Source: Exiguobacterium sibiricum 7-3
GTDB lineage: Bacteria > Bacillota > Bacilli > Exiguobacteriales > Exiguobacteriaceae
Direction: 5' to 3'
NCBI RefSeq assembly: GCF_000620865.1
Contig: NZ_KK211190.1
Span: 943,971-1,007,970, forward strand
DNA: 64,000 bases
Part shown: positions 1-8,420 of the stretch, piece after piece
How positions within the stretch are numbered: the stretch's first letter is position 1
How the letters are laid out: every line of letters begins with the position of its first letter
Notes under the pieces: generated by a model
What the model was told of the DNA's origin: nothing
The model's input: only the letters and a program-made list of their open reading frames with translations
Databases searched by the model: none
Made by a program: the position numbers and the translations under genes

Positions 1-647
1 TCGTGACCGGTCCGACCGGTTCCGGGAAATCGACGACACTGGCAGCGATGATCAATGAAATCAACCAGACGATGTATAAGCGGATCATCACGCTCGAAGA
101 TCCGATTGAATATTTGCATAGTCATCAGAAAAGTCTGATTGATCAGCGGGAAATCGGAATCGATGCGCCGCGGTTTGCGACCGGCTTACGGTCTGCCCTG
201 CGTCAGGATCCGGATGTCATCTTACTCGGTGAGATGCGCGATCTGGAAACGATTTCAACCGCCGTGACGGCAGCAGAGACCGGTCATCTAGTTTTCGCGA
301 CCGTCCATACGTCGACGGCGGCATCGACGGTCAGCCGCATCATCGATGTCTTTCCGTCCGAGCAACAAGACCAGATTCGGGCTCAACTCGCGAACGTTCT
401 AGCCGGTGTCGTCTCACAACGGCTAATGCCGCGAACAGACGGAACGGGTCGTGTCGCAGCACTTGAAATCATGGTCGAGACACCGGCTGTGTCAAACTTG
501 ATCCGGACCGGGAAAGAATATCAGATTCAATCTGTTCTGCAGACAGGGAAGCAATACGGGATGCAGACGATGCAGATGGCATTACAAGACTTAGTGAGTC
601 GTGGATTGATCCCAGCATCTGCCGCGACACCTTACATATCGGGGTGA
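1..647 (+). CDS. pilT: Type IV pilus retraction ATPase PilT, C-terminal part (5' end outside window)
   Basis: Secretion ATPase that powers pilus retraction. The reading frame is already open at the first base, and codon 1 of the visible part is Val inside the Walker A region (GPTGSGKST), so the N-terminal PAS-like domain lies outside the window. Visible in order: the Asp box TLEDPIEY, Walker B VILLGEMRD, the His box HLVFATVHTS, and the AVSNLIR segment near residue 160. The GEMRD, IIDVFP and LIR motifs are those of PilT rather than PilB, and the tail stops after ISG as in the PilT subfamily. It lies four bases upstream of pilC, so the two are probably co-transcribed. A PilB extension ATPase would be expected just upstream of the window. 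Confidence 0.9.
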   Translation, partial: VTGPTGSGKSTTLAAMINEINQTMYKRIITLEDPIEYLHSHQKSLIDQREIGIDAPRFATGLRSALRQDPDVILLGEMRDLETISTAVTAAETGHLVFATVHTSTAASTVSRIIDVFPSEQQDQIRAQLANVLAGVVSQRLMPRTDGTGRVAALEIMVETPAVSNLIRTGKEYQIQSVLQTGKQYGMQTMQMALQDLVSRGLIPASAATPYISG

Positions 648-651
648 ATTA

Positions 652-1869
652 ATGACAGTCTTTAAATATGAAGGTCGAACAATGACCGGCAAACGAAAAA
701 AAGGCAAGATCACAGCACTAACGAAACGGGAAGCGGCAGAACGATTACGGACCGATCAAATTGCCGTGACGCTGCTTGAAAAACAAGAATCAAAAGGCTT
801 AAATACAGAGATTACATTTTTAACCGCGAAACCGAAAATCGAGCATCTCGTCATGTATGCCCGTCAGTTTGCGACACTTGTACGGTCCGGGGTCTCGATC
901 GTCAAAGCGACGGAAATCTTGCGCAAACAGACCGATTCGAAACCGCTCGAACGGGCACTTGTCGAGGTTGAAGATGATCTACGGAGCGGAATTCAATTTT
1001 CGCAAGCGATTGAAAAACATCCCCGTGTCTTCGATACGTTTTTTGTCAGTATGGCGATGGCGGGGGAAGCAAGCGGAAACTTGGAAGAAGCGCTTGATAA
1101 TATCGTCACTCAGCTTCAGAAGCAGTACGAGATCAAACGGAAGGTCATCTCGGCGTTGATTTATCCGGCAGTCGTCTCGATTGTTGCCATCGGCGTTGTC
1201 GTCTTCTTAATGCTGAACGTCGTCCCGACGTTTGCGTCGATTTTTGACCAACTGGGAAGTGAGTTGCCGTTGATCACAAAAATCGTCGTTGCGGTTTCTG
1301 ACTTTTTTGTCGCCTATTGGTGGGTCTTACTGCTGATTGCTTTTGGTTTGCTCGGTCTGCTGTACTTCAACTTAAAGAATGAGCGGCAACGCGTTATCTT
1401 TGACCGTCTGTTATTGATGATTCCCGTGTTTGGCCCATTGATTCAAAAATCACAAATCGCCTTGATGACACGGGGGCTGGCCGTTTTACTGAATGCCTCC
1501 GTCCCGATTCTCGCGTCCCTCGACATCACGGAACGGATCGTCACGAACCGGGTCATCCGTAAAGGAATTGCCGCTGCAAACGAAGCAATGTCACGCGGGA
1601 TTCCGATGCATGAACCCTTATCAAAAAACAAATATTTTCCACCTCTCGTCACTCAGATGATTGCGATTGGGGAGGAGTCGGGACGGCTCGACTCGATGCT
1701 GACGGAAGTCGCCGATTTTTATGAAACCGAAGTTGAAACGACGACGGATCGCTTGAAGTCAATCATCGAACCGTTGTTGATTGTCGTATTAGCAGTTATC
1801 GTTGGTGTCATTGTCATCGCCGTTGTCGTACCGATGTTCAAAATCTACTCCGATATTCAGGCCAGTTGA
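652..1869 (+). CDS. pilC: Type IV pilus inner-membrane platform protein PilC (GspF family)
   Basis: Polytopic membrane protein that couples the PilB/PilT ATPases to pilin insertion and removal. At 405 aa it is a normal PilC length. An N-terminal soluble domain (about residues 1-60) is followed by two T2SSF repeats: the first has MYARQFATLVRSGV near residue 68, the second MTRGLAVLLNASVP near residue 272. Hydrophobic segments lie near residues 170-192, 215-240 and 375-398. ATG start four bases after the pilT stop. The following 138 bp hold an inverted repeat and a promoter for the pilin, so pilin expression can be uncoupled from pilTC. Confidence 0.92.
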   Translation: MTVFKYEGRTMTGKRKKGKITALTKREAAERLRTDQIAVTLLEKQESKGLNTEITFLTAKPKIEHLVMYARQFATLVRSGVSIVKATEILRKQTDSKPLERALVEVEDDLRSGIQFSQAIEKHPRVFDTFFVSMAMAGEASGNLEEALDNIVTQLQKQYEIKRKVISALIYPAVVSIVAIGVVVFLMLNVVPTFASIFDQLGSELPLITKIVVAVSDFFVAYWWVLLLIAFGLLGLLYFNLKNERQRVIFDRLLLMIPVFGPLIQKSQIALMTRGLAVLLNASVPILASLDITERIVTNRVIRKGIAAANEAMSRGIPMHEPLSKNKYFPPLVTQMIAIGEESGRLDSMLTEVADFYETEVETTTDRLKSIIEPLLIVVLAVIVGVIVIAVVVPMFKIYSDIQAS

Positions 1870-1879
1870 CAACTGTCAA
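1866..1879. repeat. Short inverted repeat at the end of pilC
   Basis: TTGACA-AC-TGTCAA, a six-base perfect inverted repeat with a two-base centre. It overlaps the pilC stop codon and lies about 55 bp upstream of the pilin -10 box. It could be a protein-binding site. No function is shown by the sequence. Confidence 0.35.
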
Positions 1880-1909
1880 AACATTTACCTATTGTACAAA
1901 AAAGACATT

Positions 1910-1938
1910 TTCTACAAAAAATATGGTGCTACTATAAT
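1910..1938 (+). promoter_or_regulatory. Putative promoter of the major pilin gene
   Basis: A perfect -10 hexamer TATAAT lies at 1933-1938. The matching -35 position (about 1910-1915, TTCTAC) is poor, so the promoter may be weak or activator-dependent. It leaves a leader of about 60 nt before the pilin ATG. Confidence 0.5.
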
Positions 1939-2007
1939 AGTATTCATCTGGACAGTATGACCTATACGCCAGGAACAGTAAAAAAGTACTAGGGAGGAAT
2001 AATAAAC

Positions 2008-2532
2008 ATGTTAGAACGTCTGAAAGAGATTTGGCTCGATGCGAAACAAATGCGTGACGAGCGCGGCTTGACATTGATCGAGTTGCTCGTTGTTGTCGTT
2101 ATCTTAGGAATCATTGCAGCAATCGCTGTCGTCGCCATCGGCGGATTGATTGAGAACTCACGTAAGGATGCGGTTGTGTCCGATGCGAAACAATTGGTAG
2201 CAGCAGCAAAACTGTATACGTCTTCAAACCCTGTTCAGCCTGGGGAAACAGTTAAAGTAGGTATTAATCAAGATAAAAAACCAATTACAGCTAACGGTGT
2301 AGCTAAAGGTACAAAAGATGCACCTCGAACAGATTCATTAAAAAAATATATCGATGATATGAAAGATGCTTTAAATTCTGATGCACCTTATGAAGATTCG
2401 TTCGTTACTGTGACTGAGAAGAATGGTTCGTATGATTATGAAGTTACGCTGAAAAGTGAATCAACAGATTACACATACTTTACAGCAGCAGCGCCAAAAG
2501 ATTTAAAACGTGCTGGAGTAGTTGAAAAATAA
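2008..2532 (+). CDS. Type IV major prepilin
   Basis: Precursor of a pilus subunit, 174 aa. A 20-residue charged leader ends in Gly20, followed by LTLIELLVVVVILGIIAAIA, the class III prepilin signal. Cleavage after Gly20 leaves Leu21 as the mature residue and Glu25 as the conserved Glu+5. The hydrophobic helix runs to about residue 48. The C-terminal domain has no disulfide cysteines. The segment after about codon 70 is AT-rich: I counted 84 G+C in the 240 bases 2221-2460, against 31 of 60 in 2761-2820. It also uses A/T-ending codons (AAA, GAT, ACA) unlike its neighbours. RBS GGGAGG sits near 1993. The gene has its own promoter and terminator, as expected for a highly expressed pilin. Confidence 0.92.
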   Translation: MLERLKEIWLDAKQMRDERGLTLIELLVVVVILGIIAAIAVVAIGGLIENSRKDAVVSDAKQLVAAAKLYTSSNPVQPGETVKVGINQDKKPITANGVAKGTKDAPRTDSLKKYIDDMKDALNSDAPYEDSFVTVTEKNGSYDYEVTLKSESTDYTYFTAAAPKDLKRAGVVEK

Positions 2533-2540
2533 GATGAAAG

Positions 2541-2562
2541 CCCCCATCTCGGGGGTTTTTTT
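2541..2562 (+). terminator. Rho-independent terminator after the pilin gene
   Basis: A CCCCC/GGGGG stem with a five-base loop is followed by seven T. It would limit read-through from the pilin gene into the peptidase gene. Confidence 0.85.
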
Positions 2563-2590
2563 CTGAACTTTTTTAAGGAGGGAACGCACG

Positions 2591-3346
2591 ATGACTATCG
2601 TTTTCACCGTTTACTTTTTTCTGATTGGAATGCTCGTGACCTCATTTACGAACGTCGTCGGCTTACGGGTGCCGGTCGGGGAATCGATTGTTCGTCCGCG
2701 CTCGCATTGTCCCAACTGCGGGCATGTTCTCGGTCCACTCGAGTTGACGCCGGTCATCGGCTATCTCGTTTTGCGCGGCAAATGCCGGACGTGTCAGCTG
2801 CCGATTTCGATCAAATATCCGGCGCTCGAATTACTCGGGGGCATCCTATATGCTTATGCCTTTTATCAGTTCGGTTGGTCGATGCAATTCGTCCTGTCGA
2901 TTCTGCTGACGAGCCTGCTCAGTATCCTCGTCATGTCCGATCTTGCCTACATGTTGATTCCGAACAAAATCTTATTATTCTTTTTACCGATTAGTCTGAT
3001 TGTTCGCTACCTTTCTCCCCTTGAGAACTGGTATAATCCAATTATTGGCGGATTCGTCGGATTCTTTCTATTGTTCGCGATCTTTCTTGCGTCACGGCAA
3101 GGGATGGGGGCAGGAGACGTCAAGTTGTTTGGTGTGCTCGGGATTTTTTTAGGTCCGTTACACGTCGTCATCGCCCTGTTTGTTTCCGCGTTCGTCGGAT
3201 CAATCATCGGACTGGGGTTACTCGGCTTCAAACGCGTGGAACGAAAACAACCGATTCCGTTTGTTCCCTCGATTGCCGTCGGAACATTACTGACATATTA
3301 TTTCGCGGACGATTGGGTGAAGCTTTATCTCGATCTGTTCCTCTAG
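2591..3346 (+). CDS. pilD: Prepilin peptidase / N-methyltransferase (PilD/ComC family)
   Basis: Membrane aspartyl protease that removes prepilin leaders and methylates the new N-terminus. 251 aa, about seven hydrophobic segments. Near residues 41-75 are two CxxC pairs (CPNCG and CRTC), the zinc-binding cytoplasmic loop of the full bifunctional enzyme. The catalytic aspartates are visible in SDLAYMLIPN (near residue 117) and GAGDVKL (near residue 175). RBS AAGGAGGG precedes the ATG. In Bacillus the equivalent comC also sits upstream of maf-radC-mreB, so the position is conserved even though the pil genes around it are not. Confidence 0.93.
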   Translation: MTIVFTVYFFLIGMLVTSFTNVVGLRVPVGESIVRPRSHCPNCGHVLGPLELTPVIGYLVLRGKCRTCQLPISIKYPALELLGGILYAYAFYQFGWSMQFVLSILLTSLLSILVMSDLAYMLIPNKILLFFLPISLIVRYLSPLENWYNPIIGGFVGFFLLFAIFLASRQGMGAGDVKLFGVLGIFLGPLHVVIALFVSAFVGSIIGLGLLGFKRVERKQPIPFVPSIAVGTLLTYYFADDWVKLYLDLFL

Positions 3347-3364
3347 GAAAGGAAGAACATACAT

Positions 3365-5116
3365 ATGGCGCAAGCTCGGCGCAGAGGTACATATATTTAC
3401 TTTAATTTCACAGATGTCGGGATTTTTGGAGCGGTCGTTAAAAAAGGTGTCATTAAGCGGCGAGGCGTCGTCTCGTTACCGCCCGGGACCCTTCAAGGGG
3501 GGTGGCTCCAACCGGAAGCATCGCTTGATCTGATTTTTGACAGCTTACTGGCGAAGTTAAAGGTTCCCCGCGGTTCGCAAGCGGTCTTGGCGATTGATGG
3601 ATCACTCGTCCTGGCCCGGAAACTCGAAATTCCGGAGACGGTCGAGACGAATCAGATTCGCGGATATTTGTTTATGGAACTGGGACACAGCATCGTCCTG
3701 CCGTTTGAAGAACCGTATTTTGATTACACGCTGCTCGAAGAAGACGGTAAACGGGAAATCATGTTGTATGCGGCACCAAACGAAGCGTTAAAACAGTACA
3801 TGGAACTATTCCGGAAAAAACATATCCGTCTCGTGGCAGCGGAGCCCCAGCCACTGGCAACGTTTTTTGGTCTCGATGCGCTGTATGAGGTCGAAGCCGA
3901 CAGTAATCTATTGATTTGGAACGTCAACGCGACGAATCATCAGCTGATCATCATTGAAGACAAGATACCGCGTCTGATTCGTTCGGTCGATACGTTTGTC
4001 GCGAATGCCTGGGAAGTCGATGTCATCGAGGACCGGTTGCATTACCGGTATCAATCGGACGATGCCAACGTCGAATTCATCTTGGAAGAGATGTTACTGG
4101 AATTTTCACGTGTGCTTGATTTCTATCGCTTCTCGTTAGCACGGGACGGGCGGGAAATTAGCCGTGTCATGCTGACTGGAGATTTTCCGTTTCAAGAGGA
4201 GCTGGTCCGCCGGTTTGAAACGAACTTTGATGTCCGGTTGGAACAAGTACCGGATGTACTTGATGTGGCAGGTCAATCGATTCCAAAAGCTTACTTACCC
4301 CTCGTTGGATTAGCAACGGTCCACAAAGACCGGATTAACTTGTTGCCGGACAGTGATGTGGCTCCTAAGTTTCCACTGGTAGCTTCCCTCATCCTGTTGC
4401 TATTCGGCGGGATAGCCGGAGGATATCTCTACTGGCAGACCGATCAATTTGCCGACCGGATCGAAACCGCGAACAACCAGATTCAAATCGTCCGGACGCT
4501 ACAATCGGAATCGGCCCAATCCGCCAAACAAGAAGTCGCGCAGCTCAAGCAGACAGTTGACGGGCTTGAAGCGACACCACGTCCGGCTGTTCCGGCTCTT
4601 GAACGGATTACGCGATATTTGCCGGAACGCGGCTATATCCTGCAGTTTGCTTATGGCGCCGACCATCTCGTAACAATGAACGCTCAGTTCGAGACGCTCG
4701 AAGAGTTAAACGGATTTTACCGTCAATTGTTGACGGACACGGCCTTCACCGGAGTGACGTTAACGAGTGTCACGACGAAAACGATGAATGAAGAGGCGGA
4801 AGTCGTCACATCGACGACAATTGATCCGACGACCGGTCAAGAAATTCCATCGACGACAATTACGCCGACGGATGATACGGAGACGGAAGAACCCCGTTAT
4901 ATCGGACAATTCGGTCTGACGGTCGTTCCGGCAGAAGTCATCAAAGGGGAAACGAACCAGGCGGATCCTGATGCGCCGAAGGAAGACGCGGTGACGGATG
5001 CCGTGGTCGATCCTGAATCGGAAGCAACTGAAACGGTGGAACCGCCGACGACAGACACCGGTACAGATGCAAACGAACCGGTATCGACTGAAGTAGAGGA
5101 GGTGGAAGAAAATTGA
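3365..5116 (+). CDS. PilM-PilN fusion protein of the pilus alignment complex
   Basis: 583 aa. Residues 1 to about 320 look like PilM, the actin-like cytoplasmic protein. At residues 323-328 lies RINLLP, the PilN N-terminal motif that normally docks into PilM. It is followed by one transmembrane helix (about 339-359), a coiled coil (about 362-400), a PilN-like ferredoxin-fold domain (about 405-535), and an acidic, Thr/Pro-rich tail to the end. PilM and PilN are usually separate proteins, so this is a covalent fusion. The PilM part seems to lack canonical nucleotide-site residues: the usual DIG of phosphate-1 appears as FNFTDVG, and phosphate-2 reads LLIWNVNATN. The stop overlaps the TTG start of the PilO-like gene. 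Confidence 0.8.
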   Translation: MAQARRRGTYIYFNFTDVGIFGAVVKKGVIKRRGVVSLPPGTLQGGWLQPEASLDLIFDSLLAKLKVPRGSQAVLAIDGSLVLARKLEIPETVETNQIRGYLFMELGHSIVLPFEEPYFDYTLLEEDGKREIMLYAAPNEALKQYMELFRKKHIRLVAAEPQPLATFFGLDALYEVEADSNLLIWNVNATNHQLIIIEDKIPRLIRSVDTFVANAWEVDVIEDRLHYRYQSDDANVEFILEEMLLEFSRVLDFYRFSLARDGREISRVMLTGDFPFQEELVRRFETNFDVRLEQVPDVLDVAGQSIPKAYLPLVGLATVHKDRINLLPDSDVAPKFPLVASLILLLFGGIAGGYLYWQTDQFADRIETANNQIQIVRTLQSESAQSAKQEVAQLKQTVDGLEATPRPAVPALERITRYLPERGYILQFAYGADHLVTMNAQFETLEELNGFYRQLLTDTAFTGVTLTSVTTKTMNEEAEVVTSTTIDPTTGQEIPSTTITPTDDTETEEPRYIGQFGLTVVPAEVIKGETNQADPDAPKEDAVTDAVVDPESEATETVEPPTTDTGTDANEPVSTEVEEVEEN

Positions 5117-5844
5117 AACGATACAGTGGTCTCATTCTTCTTGCCTTGACGATCGTCCTGATTGTCGGCGGCCTCTCTTACTTCGGCTATACGACGTATA
5201 CGACTTACCAGGAAATGAAACAAACCGAAGCGACGCTTGAGCGGGAACAGATGGCGCTTGAAGCAGCGAAGGCGAATGAACAGAAAGTGGATGTCGCCGA
5301 ATCCAGCTTTCTTCAAAAACAAGTCCCGGTCGTACCAGCGAATGATGACGTGATTGATGCAATCAATGCGGCCAGTCAAATTGCCGGTGTGAAAGTCCAA
5401 GCTATCACGTTTGGTGCAACCGGAACGGAAGCAGCTCCTGCATCGCCGGTCCAGTCAACGCCTGCCGTCGATGGTGCGATGGCAACAGAATCCGAGACGG
5501 AAGCTGCCCAGACGGCAGAGACACCGGTTGCGACCACAACCGCGACGGCACTGCCAGCTTCTTTGACGGTCGAGGCTCCGTCCTATCTTGAACTGATGGC
5601 CTTCCTCAAACAGATCGAACGGACGGACCGGATTACGATTTTACGTCAAATTCAGCTGACAGGTCCGGATGAACCCGGTCCGGGAAGCCAGATGATCGTA
5701 TTAGAGGACGAGATGATGTCCTTTACGGTGGAAATCGAAAGTTACTACCGCCCGGATTTGACGCAGCTGATTCCGGATAAACAGACGCCTCTTCAAGAGA
5801 CGACACCTAAATCGGATCCGTTTGTCGATGTTACAGATAATTAA
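5113..5844 (+). CDS. PilO-like pilus assembly protein
   Basis: 243 aa. A short cytoplasmic tail is followed by a transmembrane helix (about residues 6-26), a periplasm-side coiled coil (about 33-70), then a core split by an Ala/Thr/Glu-rich linker near residues 100-145, with a final alpha/beta domain. This is the bitopic layout of PilO, the partner of PilN. The start is TTG, overlapping the TGA of the upstream fusion gene, with GAGGAGGTGG just ahead of it. Assignment rests on layout and context more than on sequence motifs. No PilP or PilQ follows, as expected without an outer membrane. Confidence 0.7.
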   Translation: MKRYSGLILLALTIVLIVGGLSYFGYTTYTTYQEMKQTEATLEREQMALEAAKANEQKVDVAESSFLQKQVPVVPANDDVIDAINAASQIAGVKVQAITFGATGTEAAPASPVQSTPAVDGAMATESETEAAQTAETPVATTTATALPASLTVEAPSYLELMAFLKQIERTDRITILRQIQLTGPDEPGPGSQMIVLEDEMMSFTVEIESYYRPDLTQLIPDKQTPLQETTPKSDPFVDVTDN

Positions 5845-5850
5845 TCAAAA

Positions 5851-5888
5851 AACAGGTGTTGCTCTGACTCGGAGCGGCACTTGTTTTT
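5851..5888 (+). terminator. Terminator at the end of the pilus locus
   Basis: AACAGGTG pairs with CACTTGTT (one G-T pair), with an inner GCTC/GAGC stem, followed by a T run. It separates the pil genes from maf. Confidence 0.75.
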
Positions 5889-5942
5889 CGTTATACTGAA
5901 AGTTGATTCCAGTAAGACTGGTCGAAAAAGAAGGAAAAGAGC

Positions 5943-6530
5943 GTGATAATGATGATAACGCAACACCCATTGATTCTGGCTTCAGCATCTCCGAGACGGA
6001 CTGAACTGTTACGGCAGATTGGTGTGCCCCATACGATACGGCCGGCCGATGTGTTGGAGGAAGCCCCATACCCGATGACGGCTGACGAGTACGTGATGTA
6101 TTTATCACGGAAAAAAGCGCGTACCGTAGCGAAGCCCGGGGAAATCGTTCTGGCAGCGGATACGGTCGTGGCACTGGATCACCACATTCTTGAAAAACCG
6201 GCCGATCAACCGGCGGCCCTCGAAATGTTACGGCGGTTATCTGGACGAACGCATGAAGTCGTGACCGGGGTGACGCTTTTGCAGGATGAACGAGAGGAGA
6301 CGTTCACAATTACGACGACCGTCCGATTCTGTGATATTCCGGAAAGCTGGATGTTCGCTTATGTCGCGACGAAAGAACCGTATGACAAAGCGGGCGGATA
6401 CGGCATTCAAGGAAAAGGCGGTCTGTTCGTCGAAGCGATTGACGGGGATTATTATAATGTCGTCGGTTTACCGATCAATCCGATCAGCCGTCGTCTCGAA
6501 ACGTTTGGAATCAAGCCGATGTTCGCGTAA
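5943..6530 (+). CDS. maf: Maf family nucleotide pyrophosphatase
   Basis: Hydrolyses non-canonical or modified nucleoside triphosphates (house-cleaning), and in Bacillus affects septum formation. 195 aa. Diagnostic motifs: LILASASPRRTELL near residue 10, the acidic LAADTVV near 75, and GGYGIQGKGGLFVEAIDGDYYNVVGLP at the end (positions about 6400-6480). GTG at 5943 is chosen because AAGGA at 5931-5935 is seven bases upstream. ATG at 5949 or 5952 is also possible. Order maf-radC-mreB is as in Bacillus, but spoIIB, which sits before maf there, is absent. Confidence 0.93.
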   Translation: MIMMITQHPLILASASPRRTELLRQIGVPHTIRPADVLEEAPYPMTADEYVMYLSRKKARTVAKPGEIVLAADTVVALDHHILEKPADQPAALEMLRRLSGRTHEVVTGVTLLQDEREETFTITTTVRFCDIPESWMFAYVATKEPYDKAGGYGIQGKGGLFVEAIDGDYYNVVGLPINPISRRLETFGIKPMFA

Positions 6531-6556
6531 TTCCTTGTACAGAAAGGTCGGATGAA

Positions 6557-7210
6557 GTGATTGAATGGCCAAAAGATATGATTCAGTTAAAGGGGTTGGC
6601 ACAGGCGACGACGGTGGAACTATTAGCATGTCTCGTCCGCAGCGGGACGCGGAACCGGAGTCCACTTGAAATTGCCGAGGATTTACTCGATATCTATCCG
6701 TCGCTGATCGAACTTGAAGCGGCAGGGGTCGGCGGACTGGAAAAGGCACCGGGCGTCGGAAAAGCAAAGGCGCTCCAAATCATGGCAGGACTTGAACTCG
6801 GCCGACGTCTTGTCACGGAACCGAAATGGGTCCGCCCGGTCGTCCGCTCACCGGATGATGCCGCTGAATTATTGATGGAAGAGATGCGTCTCTATCAGCA
6901 GGAACACTTTATCTGTCTGTACTTGAATACGAAAAATGAGGTTATTTCGAAAAAAACACTGTTTATCGGTGGACTCAATACATCGATTGTTCACCCGCGC
7001 GACATATTTCGGGAGGCGATCCGTTGTTCGGCGGCAAGTTTCATAGCCGTCCACAATCACCCGTCCGGTGATCCGACGCCGAGCCGCGAAGATATCGAAG
7101 TCTCGGAACGAATGGTCGAGGCCGGGAGATTGATCGGAATCAGTTGCATCGATCACCTCGTCATCGGGCATGGACAATTTATTAGTATGAAACAGCGGGG
7201 ATTTATGTAA
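6557..7210 (+). CDS. radC: RadC family JAB1/MPN-domain protein
   Basis: 217 aa. An N-terminal helix-hairpin-helix region (LEKAPGVGKAKALQI, about residues 61-75) is followed by the RadC JAMM domain with the metal-site motif HNHPSGDPTPS (about 170-180). The biochemical role of RadC is unsettled; the name comes from an old repair phenotype, so only the family is secure. GTG start with AAAGG at 6543-6547. It starts 27 bases after maf and is followed by a strong terminator. Confidence 0.9.
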   Translation: MIEWPKDMIQLKGLAQATTVELLACLVRSGTRNRSPLEIAEDLLDIYPSLIELEAAGVGGLEKAPGVGKAKALQIMAGLELGRRLVTEPKWVRPVVRSPDDAAELLMEEMRLYQQEHFICLYLNTKNEVISKKTLFIGGLNTSIVHPRDIFREAIRCSAASFIAVHNHPSGDPTPSREDIEVSERMVEAGRLIGISCIDHLVIGHGQFISMKQRGFM

Positions 7211-7214
7211 GAAT

Positions 7215-7258
7215 AACGTCTGAGGGGGAACGATGCTTCCTGACCTCAGGCGTTTTTA
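7215..7258 (+). terminator. Terminator after radC
   Basis: AACGTCTGAGG pairs with CCTCAGGCGTT, with a T run at the end of the stem. It isolates the mre operon from maf-radC. Confidence 0.85.
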
Positions 7259-7305
7259 CTTTTGTAGCGACCAATGAACTGTAAACAAGCTGTAACGTTT
7301 TAACG

Positions 7306-7334
7306 CTTTCCTAGGAAGGCTTTTCCGTTATAAT
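7306..7334 (+). promoter_or_regulatory. Putative promoter of the mreBCD-minCD operon
   Basis: TATAAT at 7329-7334 upstream of the mreB RBS (GAGAGGGG). The -35 region is weak (CTTTCC around 7306). Confidence 0.55.
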
Positions 7335-7371
7335 TAGTGAAGTGTATTCTCAGAGAGGGGTTTTTTGAATA

Positions 7372-8406
7372 ATGTTTGGATCATTTAGCCGTGAAATCGG
7401 CATTGACTTAGGTACGGCAAATACGCTCGTTTATGTGAAGGGGCAAGGAATCGTCGTGCGCGAACCTTCTGTCGTCGCATTCCGTACCGATACAGGAAAG
7501 ATTGAAGCAGTAGGTAATGCAGCAAAAAACATGATTGGACGGACACCGGGAAACGTGACGGCACGACGCCCGATGAAAGATGGGGTTATCGCCGATTATG
7601 AAACAACGGCTACGATGATCAAATACTTCATGGATCAAGCAACGAAGAAAAAAGGATTATTTTCGTCTAAAACAAACGTCATGATTTGTGTACCAAGCGG
7701 TATCACATCCGTTGAAAAACGTGCGGTCGAAGACGCAGCGAAACTCGCTGGTGCACGCGAAGCCTATACGATTGAAGAGCCGTTTGCAGCAGCAATCGGA
7801 GCAGGTCTTCCGGTTTCTGAACCAACGGGATCCATGGTCGTCGATATCGGTGGCGGAACGACGGAAGTTGCTGTCATCTCACTTGGCGGTATCGTCACAA
7901 GCCAATCGATTCGTGTCGGTGGAGATGAGATGGACGAGTCCATCATTCGTTACATCAAATCGAAATACAATCTGATGATTGGTGAGCGGACGGCTGAAAC
8001 GTTGAAAATGACGATCGGTTATGCCCGGATTGATGAAGAATCGGAAAACGAGACGATGGAGATTCGTGGACGTGATCTCGTGACAGGACTTCCGAAACAA
8101 ATCGAAGTCACAAGTGCAGAAATTTGTGATGCGTTGTCGGATACGGTCGATGCGATTTTAGCCGGTGTTAAACACACGCTTGAACAAACACCGCCAGAAT
8201 TATCAGCAGACGTCATGGACCGCGGAATCGTCTTGACAGGCGGCGGCGCCCTTCTGAAAAACTTGGATGCTGTGATTGAAGATGAAACACGCATCTTGAC
8301 ACTCGTTGCGGAAAACGCGCTCGACTGTGTCGCAATTGGTACAGGTAAATCGTTGGAGATGATGAATGTGTTACGTTCGAAATCAGGCATCTCACAAAAA
8401 AGATAA
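7372..8406 (+). CDS. mreB: Rod shape-determining protein MreB
   Basis: Bacterial actin that guides lateral wall synthesis. 344 aa, a typical length. Phosphate-1 motif [15 protein letters not shown] at residues 9-23, phosphate-2 [18 protein letters not shown] near residue 157, and adenosine motif [11 protein letters not shown] near residue 284. ATG start with GAGAGGGG upstream. First gene of a tight mreB-mreC-mreD-minC-minD run. Confidence 0.97.
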   Translation: MFGSFSREIGIDLGTANTLVYVKGQGIVVREPSVVAFRTDTGKIEAVGNAAKNMIGRTPGNVTARRPMKDGVIADYETTATMIKYFMDQATKKKGLFSSKTNVMICVPSGITSVEKRAVEDAAKLAGAREAYTIEEPFAAAIGAGLPVSEPTGSMVVDIGGGTTEVAVISLGGIVTSQSIRVGGDEMDESIIRYIKSKYNLMIGERTAETLKMTIGYARIDEESENETMEIRGRDLVTGLPKQIEVTSAEICDALSDTVDAILAGVKHTLEQTPPELSADVMDRGIVLTGGGALLKNLDAVIEDETRILTLVAENALDCVAIGTGKSLEMMNVLRSKSGISQKR

Positions 8407-8420
8407 GGACGGGATGAGCG

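Noticed and set aside
4897-5400. Minus-strand open frame across the PilM-PilN/PilO junction
   Set aside because: Overlaps two supported genes and has low-complexity Ser/Thr/Val stretches produced by the repetitive tail on the plus strand.
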